From contig JAJCZZ010000080.1 in NCBI GenBank assembly GCA_029262115.1, positions 1-41,421 on the forward strand: DNA of 41,421 nucleotides, given 5' to 3'. This document shows, one piece after another, positions 1 to 8,366 of this stretch. This DNA is from Gemmatimonadota bacterium (GTDB taxonomy: Bacteria > Gemmatimonadota > Gemmatimonadetes > Longimicrobiales > Gaopeijiaceae). Both the position numbers and the translations under genes were made by a program. The first letter of the stretch is position 1; each line of letters starts with the position of its first letter. The notes under the pieces were generated by a model. That model did no database searches, was not told the DNA's origin, and saw nothing but the letters and a program-made list of their open reading frames with translations.

Positions 1-68
1 CCCCTCCCCTCTGGCCGCCTGACTCGATACGTGCCCGTACTTACGTCTCAGAGGACTAAGGAACGAGC

Positions 69-368
69 TTGGCCTCCAAGAAGCGGAAGTCTAAGCCCTT
101 CACTCCCCGGTCCCGCCTTTCTGTCTTCCAAGACGAGTTCAGGGAAGACCTCGAGTTCTGGGTCCAAACTGATCGACGCACTGCACTCCGACTCCTCAAG
201 CTTATCAAGGCGGTGATGCGCGACCCGTTTCGTGGCATCGGAAAGCCCGAACCTATCAAGCACCTCGACGCCAACATCTGGTCTCGAAGGGTCACTCAGG
301 AACATCGCCTCGTCTACCTGGTTCGAAACGACCGTGTCGACTTCTTGATGGACCGCTACCACTACTGA
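69..368 (+). CDS. yoeB: YoeB/Txe-family toxin (ribosome-dependent mRNA endonuclease)
   Basis: The C-terminal two thirds matches YoeB closely: a GKPEP-x-KH segment, then WSRR-x-T-x-EHRLVY, and a terminal RYHY. In YoeB the conserved Glu, Arg and His/Tyr residues cleave mRNA at the ribosomal A site. At 99 residues it is longer than the usual 84-90 because of a basic N-terminal extension (KKRKSKPFTPRSR). An in-frame stop at 57-59 leaves TTG at 69 as the only workable start; an AAGGA at 58-62 sits about six bases upstream. The partner antitoxin (YefM-like) normally precedes the toxin and would lie off the left edge. Family call strong; activity inferred. Confidence 0.88.
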   Translation: MASKKRKSKPFTPRSRLSVFQDEFREDLEFWVQTDRRTALRLLKLIKAVMRDPFRGIGKPEPIKHLDANIWSRRVTQEHRLVYLVRNDRVDFLMDRYHY

Positions 369-481
369 TGGTACTCCGGCACCTCCACGCCCCGCGAGAG
401 CAAGGCCTGACGCGCCCACCCCCCGGCCGAAGGCCCGGGGCGCCAGGTATCCTCTGAGCCCCGAAACAGCGCCCGCGAACA

Positions 482-504
482 GGGTGCCGGCTGCGCCGGC
501 ACCC
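482..504. terminator. GC-rich perfect hairpin between convergent yoeB and actF
   Basis: Bases 482-491 and 495-504 form a perfect 10-bp inverted repeat around a 3-nt loop (TGC). It lies in the 250-bp gap between two convergent genes, where a bidirectional terminator is expected. There is no T-run on either side, so it could instead act as an RNA-stabilising stem or be a small repeat unit. A weaker GC-rich imperfect inverted repeat lies near 411-453. Nothing else is visible in 369-618. Confidence 0.45.
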
Positions 505-618
505 CAGAGGACTCCCGGACTTCAGCGGAACAGCGACGAACGCAGCCCTACCGCGAACCAGCCGTCAGTGAAGCGGGCGAAGAGGACACCCGGCACCCCG
601 GGCCCCTCCCAAAAAGCG

Positions 619-1935
619 TCAGCCCGCCGCGTACCCGCGGTCTTCGTCCACCCGAATCTCAGCGTCCGTTGTCTCGGGATCCACCATAGGCTGCCACACC
701 TGCAGCACCGGAAACGTGGTCAGGAACCACCGGATCGACCCCATCCACAGCCCGAGGAACATCAACCCGATCAGCGGCTGCCAGATCGAGAAGATCGGAT
801 CACCCTCGTGGTAGAGCGACGGCGCGATCAGCCCGTACCGCTCGAACCACAGACCGGTCAGTACGACGGCCGCAAACGTACCGAGGATCCGGGGGTTCAT
901 CTTCGGCTTCCGCCCTATCAACCCCGCGAACGGGATGATGAAGCACAGGAAGATCACCATGAGGGAGTACTTGCCCCACGGCGGCGCGGACCGCGTGATG
1001 ATCCAGGCCTGCTCCCACGGCAGCTTGCCGTACCAGATCACGATATACTGGGAGAAGAACAGGTACGTCCAGAACACCGTGAACGCGAAGAGCAGCTTGC
1101 CGATGTCGTGGCGCTGCTGAAGGCCGATGTGGTTCGCGATGTCCTTGTCGGTCGTCCGTGCGTACATCGCCCAGAGGACCGTCGAGGCAATGCCGCCCCA
1201 GAACCCGCCCATGAAGAACCATGGCCCGAACATGGTGCTGAACCAGTGCGGCTCGAGGCCCATGGCCCAGTCGTAGCTGAAGATGCTCATGACCAACGCG
1301 AACACGAGCACGATCGGGGGGCCGACCGTGGTCATGCGGTGATAGCTCTTCACCTCTTCCTCCGCCTGACCAGCCCAGCCCTGCGTCAGCCGCTTACGCC
1401 AACTCGCGCGCGCCTCGTCCCCGTGCTCGGCGCCCTTCGTGTGGCCAACGTCCGCCCGAATCGCCAGGTACACGAAGTACAGAAGAAGGCCGAACAGGAC
1501 CGCGGCGCCCACGACGTTCCTCGCCAGCAGGAACGGGATGTTCAGATAGGCGGACTTCGCTTGGAGGATGGGATCGCCCGCCATCTCCGTGATCCAATGG
1601 AAGTACCCCTCCCGCAGCGTCAGCATCGGCAGCAGCAGAAGGAACGAGAACGGCAGGAACGAGACCAGAGACTGGCTCACCCGCCGAAGCGACCAGTTCC
1701 ATTTCGCCTTTGTCAGCCACGTCGCCACCGCGAAGATGACCCCGCCGACCGAGATGCTCGTGAAGAAGAGCCAGTTGCTGACGTAGCTGATCCACGCCTG
1801 TGTGGGGTCCTGTCCGAGCCGGATCACGAACGACACCAGCCCGACCACAACCATGATGCCGAACACCATGTTCGCGGTCGCGGAGCGCGGCAGATACCGA
1901 ACCGGGACCTTCGCCGGTACGTGGATATGCGCCAC
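619..1935 (-). CDS. actF: Alternative complex III subunit ActF (NrfD/PsrC-like membrane protein)
   Basis: A 438-residue polytopic membrane protein, last gene of the act operon. It has many hydrophobic helices, for example around residues 23-40, 50-68 and 85-105, and a C-terminal soluble tail. The position after the mono-heme ActE and the NrfD-like character fit ActF, the second quinol-site-type membrane subunit of alternative complex III, which resembles ActC. The start is GTG at 1933-1935, one base beyond the actE stop, so translation is probably coupled. Alternative complex III oxidises menaquinol or ubiquinol and passes electrons to a cytochrome c or directly to an oxidase. No oxidase genes follow within the window. 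Confidence 0.88.
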   Translation of the reverse strand: MAHIHVPAKVPVRYLPRSATANMVFGIMVVVGLVSFVIRLGQDPTQAWISYVSNWLFFTSISVGGVIFAVATWLTKAKWNWSLRRVSQSLVSFLPFSFLLLLPMLTLREGYFHWITEMAGDPILQAKSAYLNIPFLLARNVVGAAVLFGLLLYFVYLAIRADVGHTKGAEHGDEARASWRKRLTQGWAGQAEEEVKSYHRMTTVGPPIVLVFALVMSIFSYDWAMGLEPHWFSTMFGPWFFMGGFWGGIASTVLWAMYARTTDKDIANHIGLQQRHDIGKLLFAFTVFWTYLFFSQYIVIWYGKLPWEQAWIITRSAPPWGKYSLMVIFLCFIIPFAGLIGRKPKMNPRILGTFAAVVLTGLWFERYGLIAPSLYHEGDPIFSIWQPLIGLMFLGLWMGSIRWFLTTFPVLQVWQPMVDPETTDAEIRVDEDRGYAAG

Positions 1936-1936
1936 G

Positions 1937-2560
1937 CTACTCCTCCCCGCCCTGGCCGGCGTCGGCCTGGAGTTTTCTGACGTAGGTCACCACAGCCCAC
2001 CTGTCGATGGGACGGATCTGGTGTCCGTACGCCGGCATCAAGCCGCGTCCGACCCGAATCATCCCGTAGATGTATTGATCGCTGTACCCGGCCACCTGAG
2101 GCCCAGCGAGATTGTACGCGGCCAGCGCCGGGTACTTCTCGAAGATGTTCGCCCCCGTCCCGATACCCTGCGGTCCGTGGCATACAACGCAAGTGCGTTC
2201 GTACATCACTTGGCCCCGCGCGAGGGCTCGTTCATCATCCAGCGAGAACGGGTTTTCCATGCTCGCCACCGCCGCGTCGCCGGTGCCGATCGGGAACATG
2301 TTCGCCTGAGTGAAATACGGCTCGTTGCCACCCTCGGGCTGCCCGAGGTTGACGTCGCTGGCCAGAGCGGACGAGTTGCCCGAGGCGAAGGCGACCGACC
2401 CCTCGGGAGGCATCAGGGGGTTCTCGTACGGATCGAACGACCGGCTGTCGCGCATGCTTCGTCCGAAGATCAGGACCATGCCGTCGTCGAGCGGCTTACA
2501 CCCTGTTGCTACGCTGACGAGGGCGAAGGCCGTGAGAACAACTCGAGTGGAGCTACGCAT
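1937..2560 (-). CDS. actE: Alternative complex III mono-heme cytochrome c subunit ActE (lipoprotein)
   Basis: A 207-residue protein with an N-terminal signal ending in VATGC, a plausible lipobox that would anchor it on the outer face of the inner membrane. A single CVVCH heme-c site lies in the C-terminal half, followed by GPQGIGTG and, further on, a segment with methionines (GRGLMPAYG) that could supply the axial ligand. The start at 2560 is chosen because the lipobox signal follows it directly; it overlaps the end of actD by 8 nt. ActE is one of the two cytochrome c subunits of alternative complex III and receives electrons from the pentaheme ActA or Fe-S chain. Confidence 0.9.
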   Translation of the reverse strand: MRSSTRVVLTAFALVSVATGCKPLDDGMVLIFGRSMRDSRSFDPYENPLMPPEGSVAFASGNSSALASDVNLGQPEGGNEPYFTQANMFPIGTGDAAVASMENPFSLDDERALARGQVMYERTCVVCHGPQGIGTGANIFEKYPALAAYNLAGPQVAGYSDQYIYGMIRVGRGLMPAYGHQIRPIDRWAVVTYVRKLQADAGQGGEE

Positions 2561-3080
2561 GGGCCGCCTCCGATCCTTCCCGGAGCTCGACCGGCTCCTC
2601 GTCGTTGAGGATCTTGCGCGCTTCATCGAGTCGACCCGCGGTCGTTCCGACGTACACACCGTACCGTCCATTGCTGAACTCGGGATCGTAGATCACGGGG
2701 GGCCTAAGGTTCGGCAGCTTGCTGAGGATGAACAGCCCGATGACCGTAGCCAACGCGCCGAACAGCACCGTCATCTCGAAAGCGATGATGACGTAGGCGG
2801 GAATCGACACGATTGGCTTCCCGCCAACTACCAGGGGCCAGTCCATCGAGGTCCACGTGGTGAAGGCAAAGCCCGTGGCCGTCCCGGTCAGTCCGCCCAC
2901 CAGCGTGAAAACCCGGACAGGGCTCTGGCCGTACCCGAGCGCGTGTTCAATGTGGTGCTCAGGATACGGCGCGTACGCCTTCAGGTCGGTGAAGCCGGCC
3001 TTCCGGAGCTTCTCGATGGCGTCCACCGTGCTGTCGAGGAATTCGTACGAGGCCAGCAAGCCGTGCGTAGCGGCGCTCAT
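2553..3080 (-). CDS. actD: Alternative complex III subunit ActD (DUF3341)
   Basis: A 175-residue protein with a soluble N-terminal domain (GLLASYEFLDSTVDAIEKL, a ferredoxin-like fold pattern), a Y-x-P-YPEHHIEHALG segment typical of DUF3341, then two transmembrane helices at about residues 55-80 and 90-120. ActD is a small membrane subunit without cofactors that packs against ActC. The ATG at 3078-3080 shares its A with the actC stop codon (TGATG), so the two genes are translationally coupled; a longer in-frame extension upstream lies inside actC and is not coding. Confidence 0.9.
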   Translation of the reverse strand: MSAATHGLLASYEFLDSTVDAIEKLRKAGFTDLKAYAPYPEHHIEHALGYGQSPVRVFTLVGGLTGTATGFAFTTWTSMDWPLVVGGKPIVSIPAYVIIAFEMTVLFGALATVIGLFILSKLPNLRPPVIYDPEFSNGRYGVYVGTTAGRLDEARKILNDEEPVELREGSEAAHA

Positions 3081-4480
3081 CAGTGGGCCTCCTGGTGTGT
3101 CGCGGACTTCCGCATGGGCGGCGGCAGAACCTCTTTCAACTCCGCGATGGCCACCGGGGGCAGCAAGCGCGTGAAGAGGAGGAACCAGAAGCTGAACCAG
3201 GCGAACGAGCCGACCATGATGCTCATTTCCGTGATCGACGGACGGTAGATCCCCCAGGCCCACGGCTCGTACTCGTGGTGGAGGGACGTGACCACGATCA
3301 CGTAGCGCTCGAACCACATGCCGATGTTGATGAAGATCGAGATGACGAAGAGCGCCGGAATCGAATGCCGCACCCGCTTGAACCAGAGCATGATCGGCAC
3401 GAGGCCGTTGCACGTCAGCATGGTCCAGGTCGCCCACCAGTAGTCGCCGAAGAGGCGGTTCCAGAAGGCAGTCCGCTCGATCTCCTCACCGCTGTACCAG
3501 GCCATGAAGAACTCGGACAGGTACGCGTACAGCACAATCAACGACGTGAGCAGGCAGAGCTTGGCCAGCGCATCGAAGTGCTTGGTGGTGAAGTAGGCTT
3601 CGAGGCCGAAGGCCTTTCGCATCGGCACGGCCAGCGTGATGACCATGCCCACGCCGGAGAAGATGGCCCCGGCCACGAAGTACGGCGCGAAGATCGTGGC
3701 GTGCCAGCCGGGCACGATCGACATCGCGAAGTCCCACGACACGACCGAGTGCACCGACAGCACGAGCGGCGTGGCCAGCGCGGCCAGGAAAATGTACGCC
3801 TTGCCGAAGTGGTGCCACTGGGCGTCGGTACCGCGCCATCCCAGGGAGATGACGTTGTAGAGCTTCTTCCGGAGCCCCTTCGCCTGATCGCGAGCCGCCG
3901 CAATGTCCGGAACGGTCCCGAGGTAGAAGAAGACGGCCGATACGGTGAAGTACGTCGTGACCGCGAAGACATCCCAGACCAGCGGCGACTTGAAGTTGGG
4001 CCACAAAAAACGCGAGTTGGGATACGGCACGAGCCAGTAGGCGTGCCAGACCCGACCCACATGGATCAGCGGGAAGATCCCTGCGGTCATGACGGCAAAC
4101 ACCGTCATCGCCTCGGCAAGCCGGTACACCGCCTGACGCCACGGCGCTCGGAACAGGAACAGAATGGCCGAGATCAGCGTGCCCGAGTGGGCGATACCGA
4201 CCCAGAACACGAACGTGGTGATGTAGACGCCCCAGCCGACCGGCCCGTTCAGGCCCGAGACGCCGATGCCCCTGTAGATCTGCCAGAACCAGGCGCCGAA
4301 GAAGACGCCCACCCCTGCCACGGCCAGCGCGAACAGCAGCCACCAGCCCTTCCCGGGACGACCGAGAATGGCCAGAACATCGCGGTTGACGTCGCTGAGG
4401 CGCTCGACGTCCGGATGGGTCAGCGCGCCACGTTCGGTCGGCGTCAAAGGCGGACGTTCCGCCGGGTTGAGCGTCGTCAT
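3080..4480 (-). CDS. actC: Alternative complex III integral membrane subunit ActC (NrfD/PsrC family)
   Basis: A 466-residue polytopic membrane protein of the NrfD/polysulfide reductase family with about ten hydrophobic helices. Family hallmarks include WGVYITTFVFWVGIAHSG and a later WDFAMSIVPGWHATIFAPYFV. ActC carries the quinol oxidation site and contacts the Fe-S domain of ActB. The start ATG at 4478-4480 shares its last base with the actB stop, as at the actC-actD junction. The N-terminal 40 residues are hydrophilic and precede the first helix (GWWLLFALAVAGVGVFF). Confidence 0.94.
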   Translation of the reverse strand: MTTLNPAERPPLTPTERGALTHPDVERLSDVNRDVLAILGRPGKGWWLLFALAVAGVGVFFGAWFWQIYRGIGVSGLNGPVGWGVYITTFVFWVGIAHSGTLISAILFLFRAPWRQAVYRLAEAMTVFAVMTAGIFPLIHVGRVWHAYWLVPYPNSRFLWPNFKSPLVWDVFAVTTYFTVSAVFFYLGTVPDIAAARDQAKGLRKKLYNVISLGWRGTDAQWHHFGKAYIFLAALATPLVLSVHSVVSWDFAMSIVPGWHATIFAPYFVAGAIFSGVGMVITLAVPMRKAFGLEAYFTTKHFDALAKLCLLTSLIVLYAYLSEFFMAWYSGEEIERTAFWNRLFGDYWWATWTMLTCNGLVPIMLWFKRVRHSIPALFVISIFINIGMWFERYVIVVTSLHHEYEPWAWGIYRPSITEMSIMVGSFAWFSFWFLLFTRLLPPVAIAELKEVLPPPMRKSATHQEAH

Positions 4481-7400
4481 CAGTGCGCTCCTCCCGACAC
4501 CTCGTGGAATGTGACCTTCTTCAAGTAGTGCACGCCCGGTTGGGTGTTGATCAGCTCGTCAAGCACGCGATACGTCCGCTCGCTCTCCACCATCTGCGCC
4601 ACGCGGGTCTCCGGGTTTCGCAGGTCACCGAAGACGATGGCCTCGGCAGGGCAGCTCTGCTGACACGCCGTGACGATCTCTCCGTCGCGCGGCACCCTGT
4701 CCTGGCGTCCCTCGACTGCGGCGCGGTTCTCGGCGTCCCGGATGCGCTGCATGCACAAGCTGCACTTCTCCATGATGCCGTTCGTCCGCACGGTCACGTC
4801 CGGATTCCACTGCCAGGTCATCGGCTCGGGGACGTTCTCGTCCGTGTACCGGTACCAGTTGTAGACCCGAACCTTGTAAGGGCAGTTGTTCGCGCAGTAC
4901 CGCGTCCCGACGCACCGATTGTAGATCTGGGCGTTGACGCCCTCGGGCGTGTGATACGTGGCGAACACCGGGCACACCGGCTCGCACGGCGCGTTGCCGC
5001 AGTGCTGGCACATCATGGGCAGGAAGCGCACGTCCACGTGGCTCGCCTGTGTGGCATCGATGTGCTCGTAGTAGCGCTCGAGCCGGATCCAGTGGAGGTC
5101 GCGGCCCATCTGGACCTGATCCTCACCGACCCACGGGATGTTGTTCTCGGCCTGACACGCGGTGATGCAGGCGCTGCACCCGGTGCACTTGTCCAGGTCG
5201 ATGGCCATGCCCCAACGCGGACCCTCGTGTGCGTTGGTGTAATTGCCGTGTTGCGCCCCCTCCAGCGGAAAGGCGGTGGCGGCCCCGTCGTGCGCGTCCA
5301 CGGGCACGAAGCCCCCGACGCCCTGAAGCTCCATCAGCGCGCCGTGTCCGTCGTCGGCCTCTTCCTCGGCATGACCCAGGTCTGCCAAGGCGATGGCCGG
5401 GGCGATGGGTCGGTCGTGCTGATCCGACGAGCCTTCATTCGTGGCCAGGCGACGGCGATCACCCGTCGGGGTGACCGAGACCGTCGTCGCCACCGTGACG
5501 AAGGAGCCCGACGGCTGCTCCGCGACGGCCGGAAGGAGCGCCATGGCGTTCACGCCGTTGTCCGACGCCCACCGACCGAAGTCGGTGTGCCCGTTGCCCA
5601 TGGCGAGCGCGACCGTGTCTTCACGGATGCCGGGATAGAGCCAGACCGGCACCTCGAGCGACCCGTGCGGCGACGTGACCTCGACGAAGTCCCCCTCGCG
5701 GATGCCGCGTGCCTCGGCCGTGACCGGATTCATTTCCAGCCAGGAGTGCCACATGATCTTGGCGACCGGATCGGGCAGCTCGAGCATCCACGGGGAGTTC
5801 GCGAACTCCCCGGCTCCGAAACGAGGCGAGGGATGGACCACCAACGTCAGGTCGTCGCCTCCGTCCATCACCGGCGCATCGAACGAAAGCGCGCTGTCGG
5901 GTGACTGGAGCGCGCCGGTGCCCGGGATCGAGGCGGGCACGTCGACAACGCCCGTCTTCAGGGCCGTCCTCCACGCCTCCTCGTTTCCAAGGACACCGTT
6001 GTACTCGGTCCGCACATAGTCCCGGAAGGTGGCGGCCTCCATCGTCGCACCCATCCGGGTCGCGAGCGACAGAAGGACATCTCCCATCTCCTTCGAATCG
6101 AAGTGCGGCACCGGTTGCATGACCGGCTGCTGGATCGTACGGACGCCCGGCATCGGCGCCGAGTCGCCCCACGCTTCCAGGAAGTGGCGGTCGGGGAGGA
6201 TCAGATCCGCGAGGGCCGACGTCTCGTCGGGCGCCGAGGCGAACGACACCTTGAAGTCCACCGAAGCGAGCGCATCCTGGAATCCCGAGCCCGACGGGCT
6301 CGAGGGGAGCGAGTAGGCCGGGTTGGTGCCCCGCACCATGACCACGCCCACCTGACCGGAAGCCATGGCGCCAATGGCCGACTCCATGTCCGCATAAGGT
6401 CGCGTGGAGGAACTCGGTCCGGCGCCCATCGTCACGGTGGTTCCGACGTTCCCTGCCACGGAGTTGAGGATCATGACCGCGACGTTGGCCGCAGTGGCAT
6501 TGCGGTGATGCGCCCCGACGCCGGGTCCCATGGCCAGACTCGGACCGTCGGCGAACCGCTCCGCCAACTCCTGGATGGCGTCTTCGCTGATGCCGGTGGC
6601 CTGAGCGGCCGAGCGGACGTCAAAGGCCGACAGGACGGAACCGTACGGCCCCGCGTCTCCACCGAGGGCCGATGCCATTCCGAGGGCGAGCGCGGCTTCC
6701 GAACCCGGACGGATCGGGAGCCACTCGTCCGCGTTGAGGCCCGTCAGAGACAGGCGCGGACCCGCATACACGAAGCGGCCCTTGTCGCCGTGATCGTCCG
6801 AACCGCTCATCCGGGCGAAGGCACGGGCGTAGCCCACCGGGTTGACACCGGTCTCCAGGAAGTCGTTGCCGAACGAGACGAGCATTCGCGCCGACTCGAT
6901 ATCGTACCGGGGAAGCGCATCGGTACCGAACGCGATGCGCGCGGCCTCGCGTAGAGGCGCGTCCGACAGCGCTTCGTATTCCGTGCGCGATCCCCCTACG
7001 GCTGCCATCACTTCGTCGACCAGACTCGTGAGGGCCGGCCCCATCTGACCGTGGATCAGGTGGACGCGCCCGCCCGCAGCCTGGATCCTCGTTGCGAGAA
7101 GGGTCTCGGCGTCCTCCCACGTGACGGCGCGCAGATTCCCGCCCTCCCGCACCATCGGACCGGTGTACCGATCCGGATTGTAGAGGTGCTGAAGCGTGGC
7201 GTGACCCCGAGAACAGAGGCCGCCCTGCGACACGGGATGATTCGGGTTGCCCTCGATCTTGACCGCCCGACCCTCGCGGGTGCGCACCCACATCCCGCAT
7301 CCGGCGGAGCAGCCCTTGCAAACCGTCGTGTACCACGTGGCGACCCCGGGCGTGATGTCCTCCGGCGGAACCACGTAAGGCAGCAGCCGCTCGGCGCCCT

Positions 7401-7485
7401 CGGTGGAGCAACCGGAGAGCCCGGCCCCCGCGCCCGTGACCCCGAGGACCTTGAGAAAGTCCCGTCGCTTGATGCCGTCAGTCAT
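4480..7485 (-). CDS. actB: Alternative complex III Fe-S/molybdopterin-oxidoreductase-like subunit ActB
   Basis: A 1001-residue two-domain protein. Residues 1-27 carry a Tat signal (KRRDFLKVLG) and a possible lipobox (LSGC). The large N-terminal domain resembles molybdopterin oxidoreductases, which in ActB is thought not to bind molybdenum, yet it keeps a C56-x2-C59-x3-C63-x27-C91 motif. From about residue 755 a ferredoxin-type domain holds four cysteine clusters: CTGCSACITAC at 767, CQHCGNAPCEPVCP near 826, CVGTRYCANNCP near 858, and CSLC/CQQSCP. This domain passes electrons from the quinol site to the cytochromes. An in-frame extension upstream of 7485 overlaps actA and lacks a signal, so the ATG at 7485 is preferred. 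Confidence 0.94.
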   Translation of the reverse strand: MTDGIKRRDFLKVLGVTGAGAGLSGCSTEGAERLLPYVVPPEDITPGVATWYTTVCKGCSAGCGMWVRTREGRAVKIEGNPNHPVSQGGLCSRGHATLQHLYNPDRYTGPMVREGGNLRAVTWEDAETLLATRIQAAGGRVHLIHGQMGPALTSLVDEVMAAVGGSRTEYEALSDAPLREAARIAFGTDALPRYDIESARMLVSFGNDFLETGVNPVGYARAFARMSGSDDHGDKGRFVYAGPRLSLTGLNADEWLPIRPGSEAALALGMASALGGDAGPYGSVLSAFDVRSAAQATGISEDAIQELAERFADGPSLAMGPGVGAHHRNATAANVAVMILNSVAGNVGTTVTMGAGPSSSTRPYADMESAIGAMASGQVGVVMVRGTNPAYSLPSSPSGSGFQDALASVDFKVSFASAPDETSALADLILPDRHFLEAWGDSAPMPGVRTIQQPVMQPVPHFDSKEMGDVLLSLATRMGATMEAATFRDYVRTEYNGVLGNEEAWRTALKTGVVDVPASIPGTGALQSPDSALSFDAPVMDGGDDLTLVVHPSPRFGAGEFANSPWMLELPDPVAKIMWHSWLEMNPVTAEARGIREGDFVEVTSPHGSLEVPVWLYPGIREDTVALAMGNGHTDFGRWASDNGVNAMALLPAVAEQPSGSFVTVATTVSVTPTGDRRRLATNEGSSDQHDRPIAPAIALADLGHAEEEADDGHGALMELQGVGGFVPVDAHDGAATAFPLEGAQHGNYTNAHEGPRWGMAIDLDKCTGCSACITACQAENNIPWVGEDQVQMGRDLHWIRLERYYEHIDATQASHVDVRFLPMMCQHCGNAPCEPVCPVFATYHTPEGVNAQIYNRCVGTRYCANNCPYKVRVYNWYRYTDENVPEPMTWQWNPDVTVRTNGIMEKCSLCMQRIRDAENRAAVEGRQDRVPRDGEIVTACQQSCPAEAIVFGDLRNPETRVAQMVESERTYRVLDELINTQPGVHYLKKVTFHEVSGGAH

Positions 7486-7499
7486 GTCGCCTGGAGCCT

Positions 7500-8063
7500 T
7501 CAATAGTGGCAGACGGCGCAGTCGTCGGACGCGCCGTTCTCGCGGTGGCAGTCGATGCACCACCCCATGTTGTCCCCGCCCCATGCCGGGTCACGCTCGG
7601 TCAGCACTTCCATCTGCTGCACCTCGCCGTGGCACTGCTGGCATTCGAAGCCGGCCGCGATGTGGCGCATGTGCGGGAAGTGCGCGTGGTCCGAGATCTT
7701 GTAGATGCGAACCCACGGAATCGGCTCGCCCCGTTCGGCATATCCGAGGACCTTCTGGACTTCCTCGGGATTGTTCGCTCCGGGAATGACCTGATGGCAC
7801 CCGACACACGTCGAAACCGGAGGGATGCCCGCGTCGACGGAGCGTTCCGCGGAGAAGTGGCAGAACATGCAGTTCATGTTGTTCTGCCCGGGCTCGTTCC
7901 CGGCATGCTGATTGTGCGGGAAGGCGATGGGCTGTCCGGACGCGTAGGATTCCGGACTGTCGGCGTTCGCGACCCGCTGGGCATCCTGCGCACCCACCAG
8001 GGCGAGACCGGCTGCCAGCGTAACCACGCCAGCCGCGCCGCCGATCAGCCAGTGCTTTCTCAT
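7500..8063 (-). CDS. actA: Alternative complex III pentaheme cytochrome c subunit ActA
   Basis: A 187-residue protein with one N-terminal hydrophobic helix (WLIGGAAGVVTLAAGLALVGA) and five CxxCH heme-c sites: CMFCH, CVGCH, CQQCH, CIDCH and CAVCH. That count is the ActA signature. Extra histidines (FPHNQH, HFPHMRH) can supply distal ligands. The start at 8063 is preceded by AAGGAG about ten bases upstream and directly precedes the signal/anchor helix. It is the first gene of the six-gene act operon, and actB begins 14 bases after its stop. It would sit on the periplasmic side, anchored by its N-terminal helix. Confidence 0.95.
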   Translation of the reverse strand: MRKHWLIGGAAGVVTLAAGLALVGAQDAQRVANADSPESYASGQPIAFPHNQHAGNEPGQNNMNCMFCHFSAERSVDAGIPPVSTCVGCHQVIPGANNPEEVQKVLGYAERGEPIPWVRIYKISDHAHFPHMRHIAAGFECQQCHGEVQQMEVLTERDPAWGGDNMGWCIDCHRENGASDDCAVCHY

Positions 8064-8182
8064 CAAGGCCGTGCTCCTTGGCGAACCAGGCGCCCCCGGG
8101 CGGGGCACCACGAACGAGCATCCAGGAGACGCCGCACGGCCAACCTGTCCGTAATCCTACGGGGCTCCGGATGAAGCGCATC

Positions 8183-8211
8183 AACCTACCCGGCACCCAG
8201 AACCCGGTCAA
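8183..8211 (-). promoter_or_regulatory. Candidate sigma-70-type promoter of the act operon
   Basis: On the minus strand TTGACC (8211-8206) is followed after 17 bases by TAGGTT (8188-8183). The -35 matches the consensus at five of six positions, the -10 at only three. It would start transcription near 8176 and leave a leader of about 110 bases before actA. Spacing and orientation are right, but no experiment supports it. Confidence 0.45.
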
Positions 8212-8232
8212 GGCACGCACCAATTTTCACGA

Positions 8233-8262
8233 GAACCTTTTTCTCCGCGTGAGTGTTATACT
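8233..8262 (+). promoter_or_regulatory. Candidate promoter for the moxR operon
   Basis: A TATACT hexamer at 8257-8262 is a five-of-six match to the -10 consensus and lies in a locally AT-rich patch (8221-8270) of an otherwise GC-rich gap. The -35 at the correct distance is poor (GAACCT or AACCTT). It would give a leader of about 95 bases before the moxR ATG at 8367. The 8064-8366 gap holds this and the divergent act promoter, and nothing else I can recognise. Confidence 0.4.
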
Positions 8263-8366
8263 TTCTCCGCATTCGCCGGCCGGTTTTTCGGTCCCGCCCG
8301 GGGCCCCTCGCGGCCATCCGACGCGCGTAACGAGGACCACCTCACCTACGCAGAGGCTCCCTAAGG

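Noticed and set aside
484-1980. Long plus-strand open frame of 498 codons over actF
   Set aside because: It is the antisense of actF; its translation is full of Arg/Pro/His with no domain, typical of a shadow frame in GC-rich DNA.
3083-5904. Two long plus-strand open frames over actC and actB
   Set aside because: Antisense shadows of membrane and Fe-S subunits that have clear motifs on the minus strand.
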